From: Stutzerimonas stutzeri
GTDB lineage: Bacteria > Pseudomonadota > Gammaproteobacteria > Pseudomonadales > Pseudomonadaceae
Direction: 5' to 3'
Assembly (NCBI RefSeq): GCF_015291885.1
Contig: NZ_CP036186.1
Coordinates: 3,685,001 to 3,749,000, forward strand
Length of the DNA stretch: 64,000 nt
Shown here piece by piece: positions 9,048 to 19,334 of this stretch. The notes beneath the pieces were generated by a model. It ran no database searches. It had not been told where the DNA came from and saw only the letters and a list, made by a program, of their open reading frames with translations. Every line of letters starts with the position of its first letter. The stretch's first letter is position 1. Both the position numbers and the translations under genes were made by a program.

Positions 9048-10239
9048 GGACAGTCTGAAAAAGACTTCCTGATTTTGGCAAAATAGCCGAACGCCACCCA
9101 CCGAGTTTTCTGATGAAGCAGATGACCTTCGCCGATGCCGAGTACGCCGGCAAGCGCAAGCAGACCCGCAAAGAGCTGTTCCTGATCGAGATGGATCGGG
9201 TGGTGCCGTGGAAGGGGTTGATTGCCCTGATCGAGCCGCATTACCCCAAGGGTGAAGGTGGCCGTCCGGCGTACCCGTTGATGGCAATGCTGCGGGTTCA
9301 TCTAATGCAAAACTGGTTCGGTTATAGCGATCCAGCGATGGAGGAGGCACTGTACGAGACCACCATCCTGCGGCAGTTCGCGGGGCTGAGCCTGGAGCGT
9401 ATCCCCGACGAAACCACCATCCTCAACTTCCGTCGCCTGCTGGAGAAACACGAACTGGCTGCTGGCATCCTGGCCGTGATCAATGGCTACCTGGGTGACC
9501 GTGGCCTGTCGCTGCGCCAAGGCACCATCGTCGATGCCACGCTGATCAATGCGCCGAGTTCGACCAAGAACAAAGACGGCAAGCGCGACCCAGAGATGCA
9601 CCAGACCAAGAAGGGCAACCAGTATTACTTTGGCATGAAGGCCCACATCGGCGTCGATGACGAATCGGGCCTGGTGCATAGCGTGGTAGGTACGGCGGCT
9701 AACGTGGCGGACGTCACCCAGGTCGACAAGTTGCTGCATGGCGAGGAAAACGTGGTCTGCGCCGATGCGGGTTATACCGGCGTCGAGAAGCGTGCCGAGC
9801 ATGATGGCCGCGAAGTGATTTGGCAGGTGGCAGCACGGCGCAGCACTTACAAAAAGCTGGGCAAGAGCAGCGCGCTGTACAAAGCCAGACGCAAGATCGA
9901 GAAATCCAAGGCTCAGGTACGGGCCAAGGTTGAGCACCCGTTTCGGGTGATCAAGCGGCAGTTCGGTTATGTGAAGACGCGCTTCCGTGGCTTGGCCAAG
10001 AATACTGCGCAACTGGTGACGCTGTTCGCGTTGTCGAACCTGTGGATGGCACGCCGACATTTGCTGACCAATGCAGGAGAGGTGCGCCTGTAATGCAGGA
10101 AATGGCCGCCGCGAGGTGTTCTCGGCGGCTAGAAACACCGAAATGAGCTGGTTATCTGATCGTTTTTGATCGGTTTGCCGCTTTCAAAATCGGCGGAGGC
10201 TGAAGTCAGCCGGAAATGCATGGCTACTTCAGACCATCC
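9048..10239 (+). mobile_element. IS5-family insertion sequence, complete
   Basis: 1192 bp, close to the 1195 bp of IS5 itself. Ends are imperfect inverted repeats: left GGACAGTCTGAAAAAGAC, right (reverse complement) GGATGGTCTGAAGTAGCC, 13 of 18 identical. Flanked by a 4-bp CTAA duplication on both sides. Carries one intact transposase gene. Intact ends, frame and duplication suggest a recent and possibly still active copy. Confidence 0.93.
9113..10093 (+). CDS. IS5-family transposase (DDE)
   Basis: 326 residues, the same length as IS5 InsH. N-terminal DUF772-type domain (about 15-110, with GGRPAYPLMAMLRVHLMQNW), then the DDE_Tnp_1 catalytic domain. The triad reads D141 (TIVDATLI), D218 (VCADAGYTG) and E274 (AKVEHPFRVIKRQFGY), the last in the IS5/IS4 Y-(2)-R-(3)-E-(6)-K type context. 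No frameshift or internal stop, so the enzyme should be functional. Transcribed away from the neighbouring receptor gene, so it would not drive that gene. Confidence 0.96.
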   Translation: MKQMTFADAEYAGKRKQTRKELFLIEMDRVVPWKGLIALIEPHYPKGEGGRPAYPLMAMLRVHLMQNWFGYSDPAMEEALYETTILRQFAGLSLERIPDETTILNFRRLLEKHELAAGILAVINGYLGDRGLSLRQGTIVDATLINAPSSTKNKDGKRDPEMHQTKKGNQYYFGMKAHIGVDDESGLVHSVVGTAANVADVTQVDKLLHGEENVVCADAGYTGVEKRAEHDGREVIWQVAARRSTYKKLGKSSALYKARRKIEKSKAQVRAKVEHPFRVIKRQFGYVKTRFRGLAKNTAQLVTLFALSNLWMARRHLLTNAGEVRL

Positions 10240-10243
10240 CTAA
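10240..10243. repeat. Right target-site duplication (CTAA)
   Basis: CTAA immediately after the right terminal repeat, identical to 9044-9047. Removing 9048-10243 restores the uninterrupted receptor leader. Confidence 0.9.
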
Positions 10244-10261
10244 ATGCGAATTGTTTGTATT
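10243..10261 (-). promoter_or_regulatory. Probable Fur box, cut off from the receptor gene by the IS
   Basis: AATGCGAATTGTTTGTATT on the plus strand matches 14 of 19 bases of an AATGAGAATTATTCTCATT-type Fur operator. It directly abuts the right copy of the IS target duplication. Before insertion it would have been about 33 bp from the receptor start codon, the usual position for Fur control of siderophore receptors. The surrounding AT-rich 20 bp probably held the promoter as well. Confidence 0.55.
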
Positions 10262-10430
10262 AATTACTAGATGATAAATACGTGCGCGCGGCAAGTCCAG
10301 CGTTTCGGCATGCGGCAGGCTGGCGCAGTCGAGACGGCGATGGGACCGGGCGCAGGAGGCGCCACAGGAGCGCCCGGGCGGCGCAGAGAGGGGAGACGGC
10401 AGCGGCGCCTGCGGGCGCGGCGCAGAAAAG

Positions 10431-10457
10431 AAAACGCCCCGCGGTGCGGGGCGTTTT
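10431..10457 (-). terminator. Rho-independent terminator of speC
   Basis: Perfect 12-bp stem (10431-10442 with 10446-10457) with a 3-nt loop. Read on the minus strand the stem ends in TTTT, followed by CTTTT. It starts 17 bp after the speC stop. The GC-rich 170 bp between this and the displaced Fur box shows no gene. Confidence 0.88.
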
Positions 10458-10474
10458 CGGTCAGGGCGGACAGA

Positions 10475-11638
10475 TCAGATGTAGTAAGCCTTCAGCGGCG
10501 GGAAGCCGTTGAATTCCACCGCGCTGTAGCTAGTGGTGTAGGCACCGGTGGACAGCCAGTAAAGGCGGTCGCCGATGGCCAGGTTCAGCGGCAAGCCGTA
10601 CTTGTAGTTCTCATACATGATGTCCGCGCTGTCGCAGGTCGGGCCGGCGATGACCACTTCCTCGACCTCACCCTTCTTCTCGGCGTAGATCGGGAATTTG
10701 ATGGACTCGTCCATGGTTTCGATCAGGCCGCTGAACTTGCCCACGTCGACATACACCCAGCGCTCGACTGCGGTACGCGACTTGCGCGCCACCAGCACCA
10801 CTTCGCTGACCAGGATGCCGGCGTTGGCGATCAGCGAGCGGCCGGGCTCGAGGATGATTTCTGGCAGTTCGTCGCCGAAGTCTTCCTTGAGGAAACGGAT
10901 GATCTCTTCGGCGTAGGTTTCCAGGCTGTTGGTGCGGGTGATGTAGTTGGCCGGGAAGCCGCCACCCATGTTGATCATCTTCAGCTCGATGCCGTCCTCT
11001 TCCTTCAGGCGCTCGAAGATCACCTTGACCTTGGCGATGGCGGCGTCCCATACGGAAATATCACGCTGCTGCGAACCGACGTGGAAGGAGATGCCGTAGG
11101 GCTCCAGCTTCAGCTGACGGGCCAGGATCAACAGATCCATAGCCATGTCGGTCTGACAGCCGAACTTGCGCGACAGTGGCCAATCGGCAGTGGTCGAGCC
11201 TTCGGTCAAAATACGCACATAGACTTTCGAGCCCGGGGCGGCCTTGGCGATATTGCGCAGGTCAGCTTCGGAGTCGGTAGCGAACATACGCACGCCCTTC
11301 TCGTAGAAGTAGCGGATGTCCTTGGACTTCTTGATGGTGTTGCCGTAGCTGATTCGCTCCGGACCCACGCCACGGGACATGACCTTGTCCAGCTCGTAGA
11401 TCGAGGCGATATCGAAACTCGAACCCTTGTCGCGCAGCAGGTCGATGATTTCCACCGCCGGATTGGCTTTGACGGCGTAGTACACACTGGCGAACTCGAA
11501 ACCGGCGCGCAGGTCATCGTAGGCCTTGCTGATGGTTTCGGTGTCGATCACCACGAATGGGGTTTCGTGCTGGTCGGCGAACGCCTTCATCTTCTGGAAG
11601 GTGGCGCGAGGGTAATAGTCTTCGATCTTGACCGTCAT
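10475..11638 (-). CDS. speC: Ornithine decarboxylase, alanine-racemase fold (type III)
   Basis: 387 residues, the length of P. aeruginosa SpeC. It converts ornithine to putrescine using PLP. The PLP lysine is K57 in YYAVKANP; H186 (FHVGSQ), the GGGFP glycine loop and EPGR (264-267) bind the cofactor phosphate; C335-D336 in GPTCDSADI are the catalytic pair supplied across the dimer. Eukaryote-like ODCs of this fold sometimes also take lysine, so strict specificity is not proven. I start at the ATG at 11638, preceded by GGAG, not at the in-frame ATG 27 bp upstream. With speA in the same window the cell has two putrescine routes. Confidence 0.93.
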   Translation of the reverse strand: MTVKIEDYYPRATFQKMKAFADQHETPFVVIDTETISKAYDDLRAGFEFASVYYAVKANPAVEIIDLLRDKGSSFDIASIYELDKVMSRGVGPERISYGNTIKKSKDIRYFYEKGVRMFATDSEADLRNIAKAAPGSKVYVRILTEGSTTADWPLSRKFGCQTDMAMDLLILARQLKLEPYGISFHVGSQQRDISVWDAAIAKVKVIFERLKEEDGIELKMINMGGGFPANYITRTNSLETYAEEIIRFLKEDFGDELPEIILEPGRSLIANAGILVSEVVLVARKSRTAVERWVYVDVGKFSGLIETMDESIKFPIYAEKKGEVEEVVIAGPTCDSADIMYENYKYGLPLNLAIGDRLYWLSTGAYTTSYSAVEFNGFPPLKAYYI

Positions 11639-12032
11639 GCGTGGGACTCCAAAAACGGGAAACAAAAGTCGGATGAGGGATGGAGGGCATCAGCCCTGAC
11701 AAGAACGCCTGATCAGTTTCCCCACTTTGGTTCGCCTACTTCCCAAGGCATGTCGCCGAGTATCACGGGGGATCTCTCGTCGTCAGTACTTGAGCCGGAT
11801 GGATCGTTGCCAGCATGGACGTTCGGGCGCGAACTTTAGGACCAAGGGGGGCATAGATCAATCAAAAAAACGTCCCGCGTTCGAGATGTTGTCGATTCAA
11901 AACAAAGCGTCATGGAAACTGCACAAATCGGCGATTTCCGCAGCCGTGCGGGCCGCAGCGAAATCCATTTGCCGCTATAATCGCCGCCTTTTTTGACAGA
12001 CCGACTACTCGTCGACGGGTTCCTTAATTCCG
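11639..12032. other. 394-bp divergent intergenic region, speC / prfC
   Basis: No gene seen. Contains the leaders and promoters of speC (minus) and prfC (plus). A TATAAT at 11976-11981 is the best -10 for prfC, but no good -35 stands 16-18 bp before it. No riboswitch-like fold was recognised by eye. Confidence 0.5.
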
Positions 12033-13616
<1,584 letters not shown>

Positions 13617-13668
13617 TGCCGGAAATGCGTCTGCTGCCGGTATGCGGGCGCATTTGATCGGGCACCGC

Positions 13669-13727
13669 CGCGAGGCTGCGCCGCGAGGCTGCGCCCAACA
13701 CTGCGACCTCTCGCAAGGATGCGAGAG
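13669..13727 (+). terminator. Short tandem repeat and stem-loop after prfC
   Basis: Two copies of CCGCGAGGCTGCG in tandem (13669-13694) precede a perfect 8-bp hairpin (13708-13715 with 13720-13727, loop AGGA) that is followed by CCCCGCTTTT. It is the only terminator-like structure after prfC; it also lies 24 bp before the next gene, so it could instead be in that gene's leader. Confidence 0.4.
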
Positions 13728-13751
13728 CCCCGCTTTTCACAAGGAAGTGAT

Positions 13752-14213
13752 ATGCCCACCGAACGCCCCTCTGCGCAACAGCTCCAGTTCGCCAGAAAAC
13801 TTCGAGGCCAACTCACGGATTGCGAGCGCCTGCTGTGGGGACGGCTGCGCAATCGGGGGTTAGCCGGATTCAAATTTCGCCGACAGCATCCGTGCCCGCC
13901 CTATGTCCTGGATTTCTACTGTGCAGATTTGCGACTTGTAGTTGAACTCGATGGCGGTCAGCACTTCGACGAAGCTGGTCTGGCGAAAGACCGTTTGCGC
14001 ACGGCCTACATGCAGCACCACGGGCTGGAGGTTCTACGCTTCAGCAATCTGGATGTGATACGGAATCTAGAGGGTGTTCTGACTGAAATCTTGAGCTGGA
14101 TTGAGACCCGCCCCCTCACCCCAACCCTCTCCCCAATGGGGAGAGGGAGCTGGATTGAGGCAGCCGGATCACTTGTGCTCATACAGACCATGCAGAGCAA
14201 GCGAGGGGAGTGA
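13752..14213 (+). CDS. DUF559 endonuclease-domain protein (VSR-like fold), tail read into repeat
   Basis: 153 residues. The DUF559 domain covers about residues 10-118 and belongs to the PD-(D/E)XK nuclease superfamily: FRRQHPCPPYVLDFYC carries the motif Asp and LVVELDGGQH the ExD-like motif, with the family W in LLWGRLRNR. The ATG at 13752 has AAGGAAG 5 nt upstream; an in-frame ATG 33 bp upstream lacks one. From residue about 117 on (PLTPTLSPMGRG...) the frame runs into a REP-like palindromic repeat, giving a low-complexity tail that is probably not part of the fold. Biological role of the family is unsettled. Confidence 0.82.
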   Translation: MPTERPSAQQLQFARKLRGQLTDCERLLWGRLRNRGLAGFKFRRQHPCPPYVLDFYCADLRLVVELDGGQHFDEAGLAKDRLRTAYMQHHGLEVLRFSNLDVIRNLEGVLTEILSWIETRPLTPTLSPMGRGSWIEAAGSLVLIQTMQSKRGE

Positions 14214-15002
14214 GCGCGGGCTGTGCCCATCAAGCAGTTGCAACAACCACCAGCACGCTCTCACCCCAGCACCCAATCCTGGGGTTAGCCGATCCACCAA
14301 GCTGAATCCAACCCGGTCCAGTCTCCTCTCCCCTCCGAGGAAAGGGCTAGGATGAGGGGCGGGGTGGCGATGGCTGCGAGTTACTGATCTCCGCTGACGA
14401 TTGCGACGTTCATCAGTTCACTCTCACCGGCACCCAATCCGCGCATTACCGATACACCGGCCTGAATCCGAGTCTTGACTGAAATCTTGCACCAAATCGA
14501 GGCCCGCGCCCCTCACCCCAACCCTCTCCCCAATGGGGAGAGGGGGCCGGATTGAGGCGGCCGGATCACTTGTGCTCATGTAGACCCTGCAGAGTAAGCG
14601 AGGGCGTGAACGCGGACTGCCCATCAAGCAGTTCAACAACCGCCAGCACGCTCTCATCCCCAGCGCCCAATCCTGGCGTTAGCCGATCCGCCAAGCTGAA
14701 ATCCAACCCGGTCCAGTCCCCTCTCCCTCCCCCTCGGGGAGAGGGGCGGAGCGGCGATGGCTGCGAGTCACTGATCTTCGCTGACGATTGCGACGTTCAT
14801 CAGTTCACTCTCACCTGCACCCAATCCGCGCACTACCGATACACCGGCCTGAATCCGAGTCTTGACTGAAATCTTGCACCAAATCGAGGCCCGCGCCCCT
14901 CACCCCCAGCACCCCATCCTGGCGTTAGCCGATCCGCCAAGCTGAAATCCAACCCGGTCCAGTCCCCTCTCCCCTCCGGGGAGAGGGCTAGGGTGAGGGG
15001 CT
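14068..15002. repeat. Degenerate tandem repeat, unit about 390 bp, built on REP-like palindromes
   Basis: About 2.3 units. Landmarks recur at 387-393 bp: GGCGATGGCTGCGAG at 14366 and 14753; GATCCRCCAAGCTGAA at 14291, 14684 and, after a deletion of about 146 bp, 14931. Each unit holds palindromic blocks of the type CCTCACCCCAACCCTCTCC / GGGGAGAGGG (near 14115, 14325, 14513, 14725, 14895, 14965). The segment TGACTGAAATCTTG, the 3' coding part of the DUF559 gene at 14080, recurs near 14478 and 14865. No gene is supported from 14214 to 15053. Confidence 0.85.
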
Positions 15003-15053
15003 GGTGGCTATGTCGAGCGCCGCAGTCGACGTCGCCACCTGCCCCCGCTTCAC

Positions 15054-17447
15054 CTACTCCTCAAGGGTCCACGCGATCAAGGAATCACCCAGCTTGGTGC
15101 CGAACGATCCATGCCCGCCGGCCATCTGCACCACGTACTGCTTTCCGGTCTTCTCGGAAACGTAGGTCATCGGCGTCGCCTGGCCACCGGCAGGTAAGCG
15201 GCCTTTCCACAGCTCCTTGCCGTTTTGCAGATCATAGGCGCGCAAATAGTAATCCAGCGTACCGCTCATAAAGGCCACTCCACCGGCCGTGACGATCGGC
15301 CCGCCCAGTGCTGGCGTACCCACCGGGAAGGGAATGCCCAGCGGGGCACTGTCGCGGCTCGTGCCGTTCTTGTGCATCCAAACCTTCTTCATGCTGCGCA
15401 GGTCCAGCGCGGTGACGAAGCCCCATGGCGGGGTCTGGCACGGCAGGCCGAGCACCGACATGAACGGCTCCAGCCGCACCATATACGGCGCCCCCAGATT
15501 GGGCTGCAGGCCAGTCTCACCGCCACCGGTACGCTCATCGGGGTCGACCTCGCTGCGCTTGACCATTGTCGAGACGAAGGCCAGGTAGTTAGGCGCGCCG
15601 AACAACAGCTGCCGGCTCGGATCGACCGCCACCGATGGCCAATTGAAGGTACCCACGTTACCCGGATAGATCAGCGAGCCCTGCTCCGACGGCGGCGTGA
15701 AGTCGCCCTCGTAACGCAGCTTGCGGAACTGGATGCGGCACATCATCTGGTCCAGCGGAGTGCCGCCCCACATGTCGCGCTCGCGCAGCGGTTCTTGCGG
15801 GGCGTAGCTGACGGCCGATGCGGGCTGGGTCGGCGCGGTGAACTCGCCGTAGTCGGTGCCTTGCGGCACGGGCACCTCTTCCACCGGCACGATCGGCTCG
15901 CCGGTGCGCCGGTCGAGGATGTACAGATCGCCACGCTTGGTCGGCTGGATGATGGCCGGCACCTGACCTTGGGGGCCGTCGATGTCCACCAGCGTCGGCT
16001 GCGATGGCAGGTCGCGATCCCAGAGATCGTGGTGAACGGTCTGGAATTCCCAGCGCACCTGGCCGGTGGCCAGGTCCAGCGCCACCAGCGCGTCGGTGAA
16101 GCGCTCGGACTCCGGCGTACGCGGCTGCGCCCACTGGTCCGGCGTCTGGTTACCGGTGGGGATGTACACCAGGCCCAACGACTCGTCAGCGGTGGCGATG
16201 GTCCAGGAGTTCGGCGTGCTGCGCACGTAGGTTTCGCCGGGTGGCAAGGGCTCTGTGGCGTCCGGATTGCCTGGATCGAAATTCCACACCAGCTCGCCGC
16301 TGCGCACGTCATAGGCGCGAATCACGCCACCGGGTGAATCCACCGCGCCGTTGTCGGTGATCGAACCGCCGACGATGACCAGTTTCTCGGTAACCACCGG
16401 TGGTGAAGTCGGCAGGTAAACACCCAAAGCATCCTTACCGAGTCCAGCCTTCAGATCCACCACGCCGGCATTGCCGAAGTCTTCACAGAGCTTGCCGTCC
16501 TCGACATCCAACGCGACCAGCGTGCCGTCGTTGGTCGGCAAAAACAGCCTCCGCGCGCAACGCGCTACGGGCTGGTCGGACGGCGCCGTCGCTGCGGGCC
16601 CGTAGGCGTTGGCGTCATGGAAGGCCAGGCCACGGCAGGTCATGTGCTGGTAGTACTCGGCATCGCGGTTGATGCTCGGGTCGAAGCGCCAGCGCTCCTC
16701 ACCGCTGTCGGCATCGACGGCGATGGCGATGCTGTGCGGCGTGCAGATGAACAGATTGTCGCCAACCTTCAACGGCGTCACCTGATAGGTGATCTCGCCG
16801 GGGTCACCCTCGCCGGAAAGGTCACCGGTGTGGAACTCCCAGGCCTTTTTCAACTTGCCGACGTTGTCCGGCGTGATCAGATCGGCCGTCGAATAACGAT
16901 CGCCGCGGTCGGAGCCGCCGTAGGCTTTCCATTCGCCGGCAACCCTGCCGGCCTGCCCGTCGGGGTTCAAGCCTTGCATCTGCGTATCGCTGAATTCGCC
17001 GGTGATCGAGTGGTAATCCTGGGTCAGCGAATACCCTGCGATCAGCGCGCCGGCCATCAGCCCCAAGCCGAGCAGCCCACTGGCGCCATCACGCCAGACC
17101 AGCCGATCGCCCACGTAACGATTGACGAACGGCAGGATCAGCCAGAGCCCGAGGATGCACCAGAGGTCGATGCGCGGCGCTAGCTGCCACCAGTCGAAGC
17201 TGACTTCGTACAGCGTCCACGCCAACGTCGCCAGCAGCAGCACCGCGTAGAGCCAGATCGCGGCGCGGCGCCGAGCGAACAACAGCCCCGCTACGCCCAG
17301 CAGCCCGATACCGGCCAGCAGGTAATACCAGGAGCCACCCAGCATCGCGAGGTAGCCGCCACCGACCGCCATCAGCGCTCCCAGCAGCAGAACCACCACG
17401 GCGGTCAGGGTGATGCGCATGGGCCGCGGCCCATAATCGATACTCAT
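15054..17447 (-). CDS. gcd: Membrane-bound PQQ-dependent glucose dehydrogenase
   Basis: 797 residues. Five N-terminal membrane helices (about 10-140) are followed by the periplasmic eight-bladed PQQ propeller that oxidises glucose to gluconolactone and passes electrons to ubiquinone. Seen: the tryptophan-docking-like blades ending with SGTLDYYLRAYDLQNG and GGHGSFGTKLGDSLIAWTL, the substrate-site HDLWDRDLPSQP and the MTCRG/CARR segments usual for Gcd. Start at 17447 (SIDYGPRP) rather than the in-frame ATG 18 bp upstream. Lies downstream of fruA on the same strand but a terminator separates them. Needs PQQ made elsewhere. Confidence 0.95.
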   Translation of the reverse strand: MSIDYGPRPMRITLTAVVVLLLGALMAVGGGYLAMLGGSWYYLLAGIGLLGVAGLLFARRRAAIWLYAVLLLATLAWTLYEVSFDWWQLAPRIDLWCILGLWLILPFVNRYVGDRLVWRDGASGLLGLGLMAGALIAGYSLTQDYHSITGEFSDTQMQGLNPDGQAGRVAGEWKAYGGSDRGDRYSTADLITPDNVGKLKKAWEFHTGDLSGEGDPGEITYQVTPLKVGDNLFICTPHSIAIAVDADSGEERWRFDPSINRDAEYYQHMTCRGLAFHDANAYGPAATAPSDQPVARCARRLFLPTNDGTLVALDVEDGKLCEDFGNAGVVDLKAGLGKDALGVYLPTSPPVVTEKLVIVGGSITDNGAVDSPGGVIRAYDVRSGELVWNFDPGNPDATEPLPPGETYVRSTPNSWTIATADESLGLVYIPTGNQTPDQWAQPRTPESERFTDALVALDLATGQVRWEFQTVHHDLWDRDLPSQPTLVDIDGPQGQVPAIIQPTKRGDLYILDRRTGEPIVPVEEVPVPQGTDYGEFTAPTQPASAVSYAPQEPLRERDMWGGTPLDQMMCRIQFRKLRYEGDFTPPSEQGSLIYPGNVGTFNWPSVAVDPSRQLLFGAPNYLAFVSTMVKRSEVDPDERTGGGETGLQPNLGAPYMVRLEPFMSVLGLPCQTPPWGFVTALDLRSMKKVWMHKNGTSRDSAPLGIPFPVGTPALGGPIVTAGGVAFMSGTLDYYLRAYDLQNGKELWKGRLPAGGQATPMTYVSEKTGKQYVVQMAGGHGSFGTKLGDSLIAWTLEE

Positions 17448-17488
17448 GCAACGCTCTCCAGCCAATTCATCTTCAAAACAAAAAGCAA

Positions 17489-17529
17489 AAAGCTGGCGAA
17501 ACTTTCTGACACAAAGTCTCGCCAGCTTT
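17489..17529 (-). terminator. Terminator of the fruBKA operon
   Basis: Long hairpin: 11-bp stem (17489-17499 with 17519-17529), one mismatch, then a further 5-bp stem (17501-17505 with 17513-17517) and a 7-nt loop. On the minus strand it is followed by TTTTTGCTTTTTGTTTTG. It starts 48 bp after the fruA stop and ends before the gcd start. Confidence 0.88.
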
Positions 17530-17577
17530 CAGTGGATACGATGGACAGGGCTTTAGTTCAGCCGCTCTGGCGAGCGC

Positions 17578-19314
17578 TTACGCCGTCGCCCCAACGCTGA
17601 GCGGTTGCGTTTCAGGCCGCTTGATCACCGCATAGATCACCCCCGTCACCAGACTGCCGGCGAGGATCGCGACGAGATACAGCAGTGCGTGATTGATGGC
17701 GTTGGGGATCAGTAGCACGAACAGCCCGCCATGCGGCGCCAGCAGCTTGGCGCCGAAAGCCATGGACAGCGCACCGGTCAGCGCACCACCGGCGATGCTG
17801 GCCGGAATCACCCGCAACGGGTCTTTCGCAGCGAACGGAATCGCGCCCTCGGAAATGAAGCAGCAGCCCAGCACCAGCGCGGCCTTGCCAGCTTCGCGCT
17901 CGGTCTGCGCGAACTTGCGTCGGGCGATCAGCGTGGCGATGCCCATGCCGATTGGTGGCACCATCCCCGCCGCCATGGTGGCGGCCATCGGCGCGTAACT
18001 CTGGGACGCGAGTAGCCCGACGGAGAAGGCATAAGCGGCCTTGTTCACCGGTCCGCCGAGGTCGACGCACATCATGGTGCCGAGCAGCAGCCCGAGCAGG
18101 ATGGCGTTGGAGGTGCCCATGGTGTCGAGGAATTCGGTGAGCCCGGCGAGCATCTTCGCCACCGGCGTGCCGACGATGTAGATCATCACCAGACCGGTGA
18201 CCAGGCTCGCCAGCAACGGAATGATCAGGATCGGCTTGAGCGATTCGATACTGGCCGGAAGCGGAATCCAGCGACTCACCGCCTTGGCCGCATAGCCGGC
18301 CACGAAACCGGCGATGATCCCGCCGATAAAGCCCGCACCCAGGGTGCCAGCCAACAGCCCACCGATCATGCCGGGCGCCAGGCCCGGGCGATCCGCGATT
18401 GAATACGCGATGTAGCCGGCCAGCAGCGGTACCATCAGCTGGAAGGCCGTTTCGCCGCCGATCTTCATCAAGGCGGCTGCTAGCGTGCCCTCCTCCTTGA
18501 ATGCCTCGATGCCGAACACGAAGGACAGTGCGATCAACAGACCGCCGGCCACCACCATCGGCAGCATGTAGGACACACCCGTCAGCAGGTGCTTGTAGAC
18601 GCCGGTCTTCTCGCCCTTCTGCTCACCACCCGTGCTGGCAGCGACGCCTCCAGCGAGCACCGCGCCCTCTTCCAGCGCCCGATCCAGAGTCGCATCAGGC
18701 TGCTTGAGCGCAACGCCGGTGCCGCAGCGAAACACGCGCTTACCGGCGAAGCGGGCCACATCCACCTCGATGTCGGCAGCCAATAGGACCACGTCGGCCG
18801 CGGCGATGGCGTCCGCTTCCAGCACATTGCGCGCCCCCACCGATCCGCGGGTTTCAACCTGCAGGTCGTAGCCCTTGCGAACCGCAGCCTGCTGCAGCGC
18901 TTCGGCCGCCATAAAGGTATGCGCAACACCGGTCGGGCACGCTGTGATGGCAACCAGCTTGGGCTTGCCGCTGGTATGCGCCGCATCCGCTTCGTCGGCC
19001 TGCTGCAGCTCGCTCGCCGTGTCCGCGGCACTGCGCAGGAAGGCTTCCGGATCGAGCAGCGCCTCGGATGGGGTCGATTGCGCGACGCGCTTACCGATGA
19101 AGCGCTGCAATGACAGTGGGCCGGTTTTCACCACGATCACCAGATCGGCGTTGGCGATCTGTGCAGGCGTCAGCGGCGAGCCAATGGCCTTGGGATCGTG
19201 GACTTCCACGGCAGTCGACCAGCCCAGGCGATGAGCAGCCGCTTCGAGTAGGCGTGACGTCAGCACGCTGGTGACCATTCCATTGGGGCAGGCCGTGACG
19301 ATGAGAAGATTCAT
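17578..19314 (-). CDS. fruA: PTS fructose transporter subunit IIBC
   Basis: 578 residues. An N-terminal duplicated IIB' domain (1-100), the active IIB domain (about 120-215) with the phospho-cysteine in TACPTGVAHTF, and a C-terminal IIC membrane domain with about eight to ten helices (from YMLPMVVAGGLLIAL on). It imports fructose and releases fructose-1-phosphate. Third gene of fruB-fruK-fruA; starts 20 bp after fruK stops. This IIB'-BC order is that of E. coli FruA. Confidence 0.96.
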   Translation of the reverse strand: MNLLIVTACPNGMVTSVLTSRLLEAAAHRLGWSTAVEVHDPKAIGSPLTPAQIANADLVIVVKTGPLSLQRFIGKRVAQSTPSEALLDPEAFLRSAADTASELQQADEADAAHTSGKPKLVAITACPTGVAHTFMAAEALQQAAVRKGYDLQVETRGSVGARNVLEADAIAAADVVLLAADIEVDVARFAGKRVFRCGTGVALKQPDATLDRALEEGAVLAGGVAASTGGEQKGEKTGVYKHLLTGVSYMLPMVVAGGLLIALSFVFGIEAFKEEGTLAAALMKIGGETAFQLMVPLLAGYIAYSIADRPGLAPGMIGGLLAGTLGAGFIGGIIAGFVAGYAAKAVSRWIPLPASIESLKPILIIPLLASLVTGLVMIYIVGTPVAKMLAGLTEFLDTMGTSNAILLGLLLGTMMCVDLGGPVNKAAYAFSVGLLASQSYAPMAATMAAGMVPPIGMGIATLIARRKFAQTEREAGKAALVLGCCFISEGAIPFAAKDPLRVIPASIAGGALTGALSMAFGAKLLAPHGGLFVLLIPNAINHALLYLVAILAGSLVTGVIYAVIKRPETQPLSVGATA

Positions 19315-19334
19315 TCCTTCACCTCTTGTTCGAT

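Noticed and set aside
6982..9072. 696-codon plus-strand frame opposite the TonB receptor
   Set aside because: Shadow of the receptor gene; His/Val/Gly-rich composition typical of antisense frames; runs into the IS end.
10271..11839. Long plus-strand open frame (522 codons) across speC
   Set aside because: It is antisense to speC, has no recognisable domain, and its length follows from the codon bias of the GC-rich real gene.
14105..15002. Possible CRISPR array, because of regular repeats
   Set aside because: The unit is about 390 bp, diverged and palindromic, with no short identical repeats and unique spacers and no cas genes.
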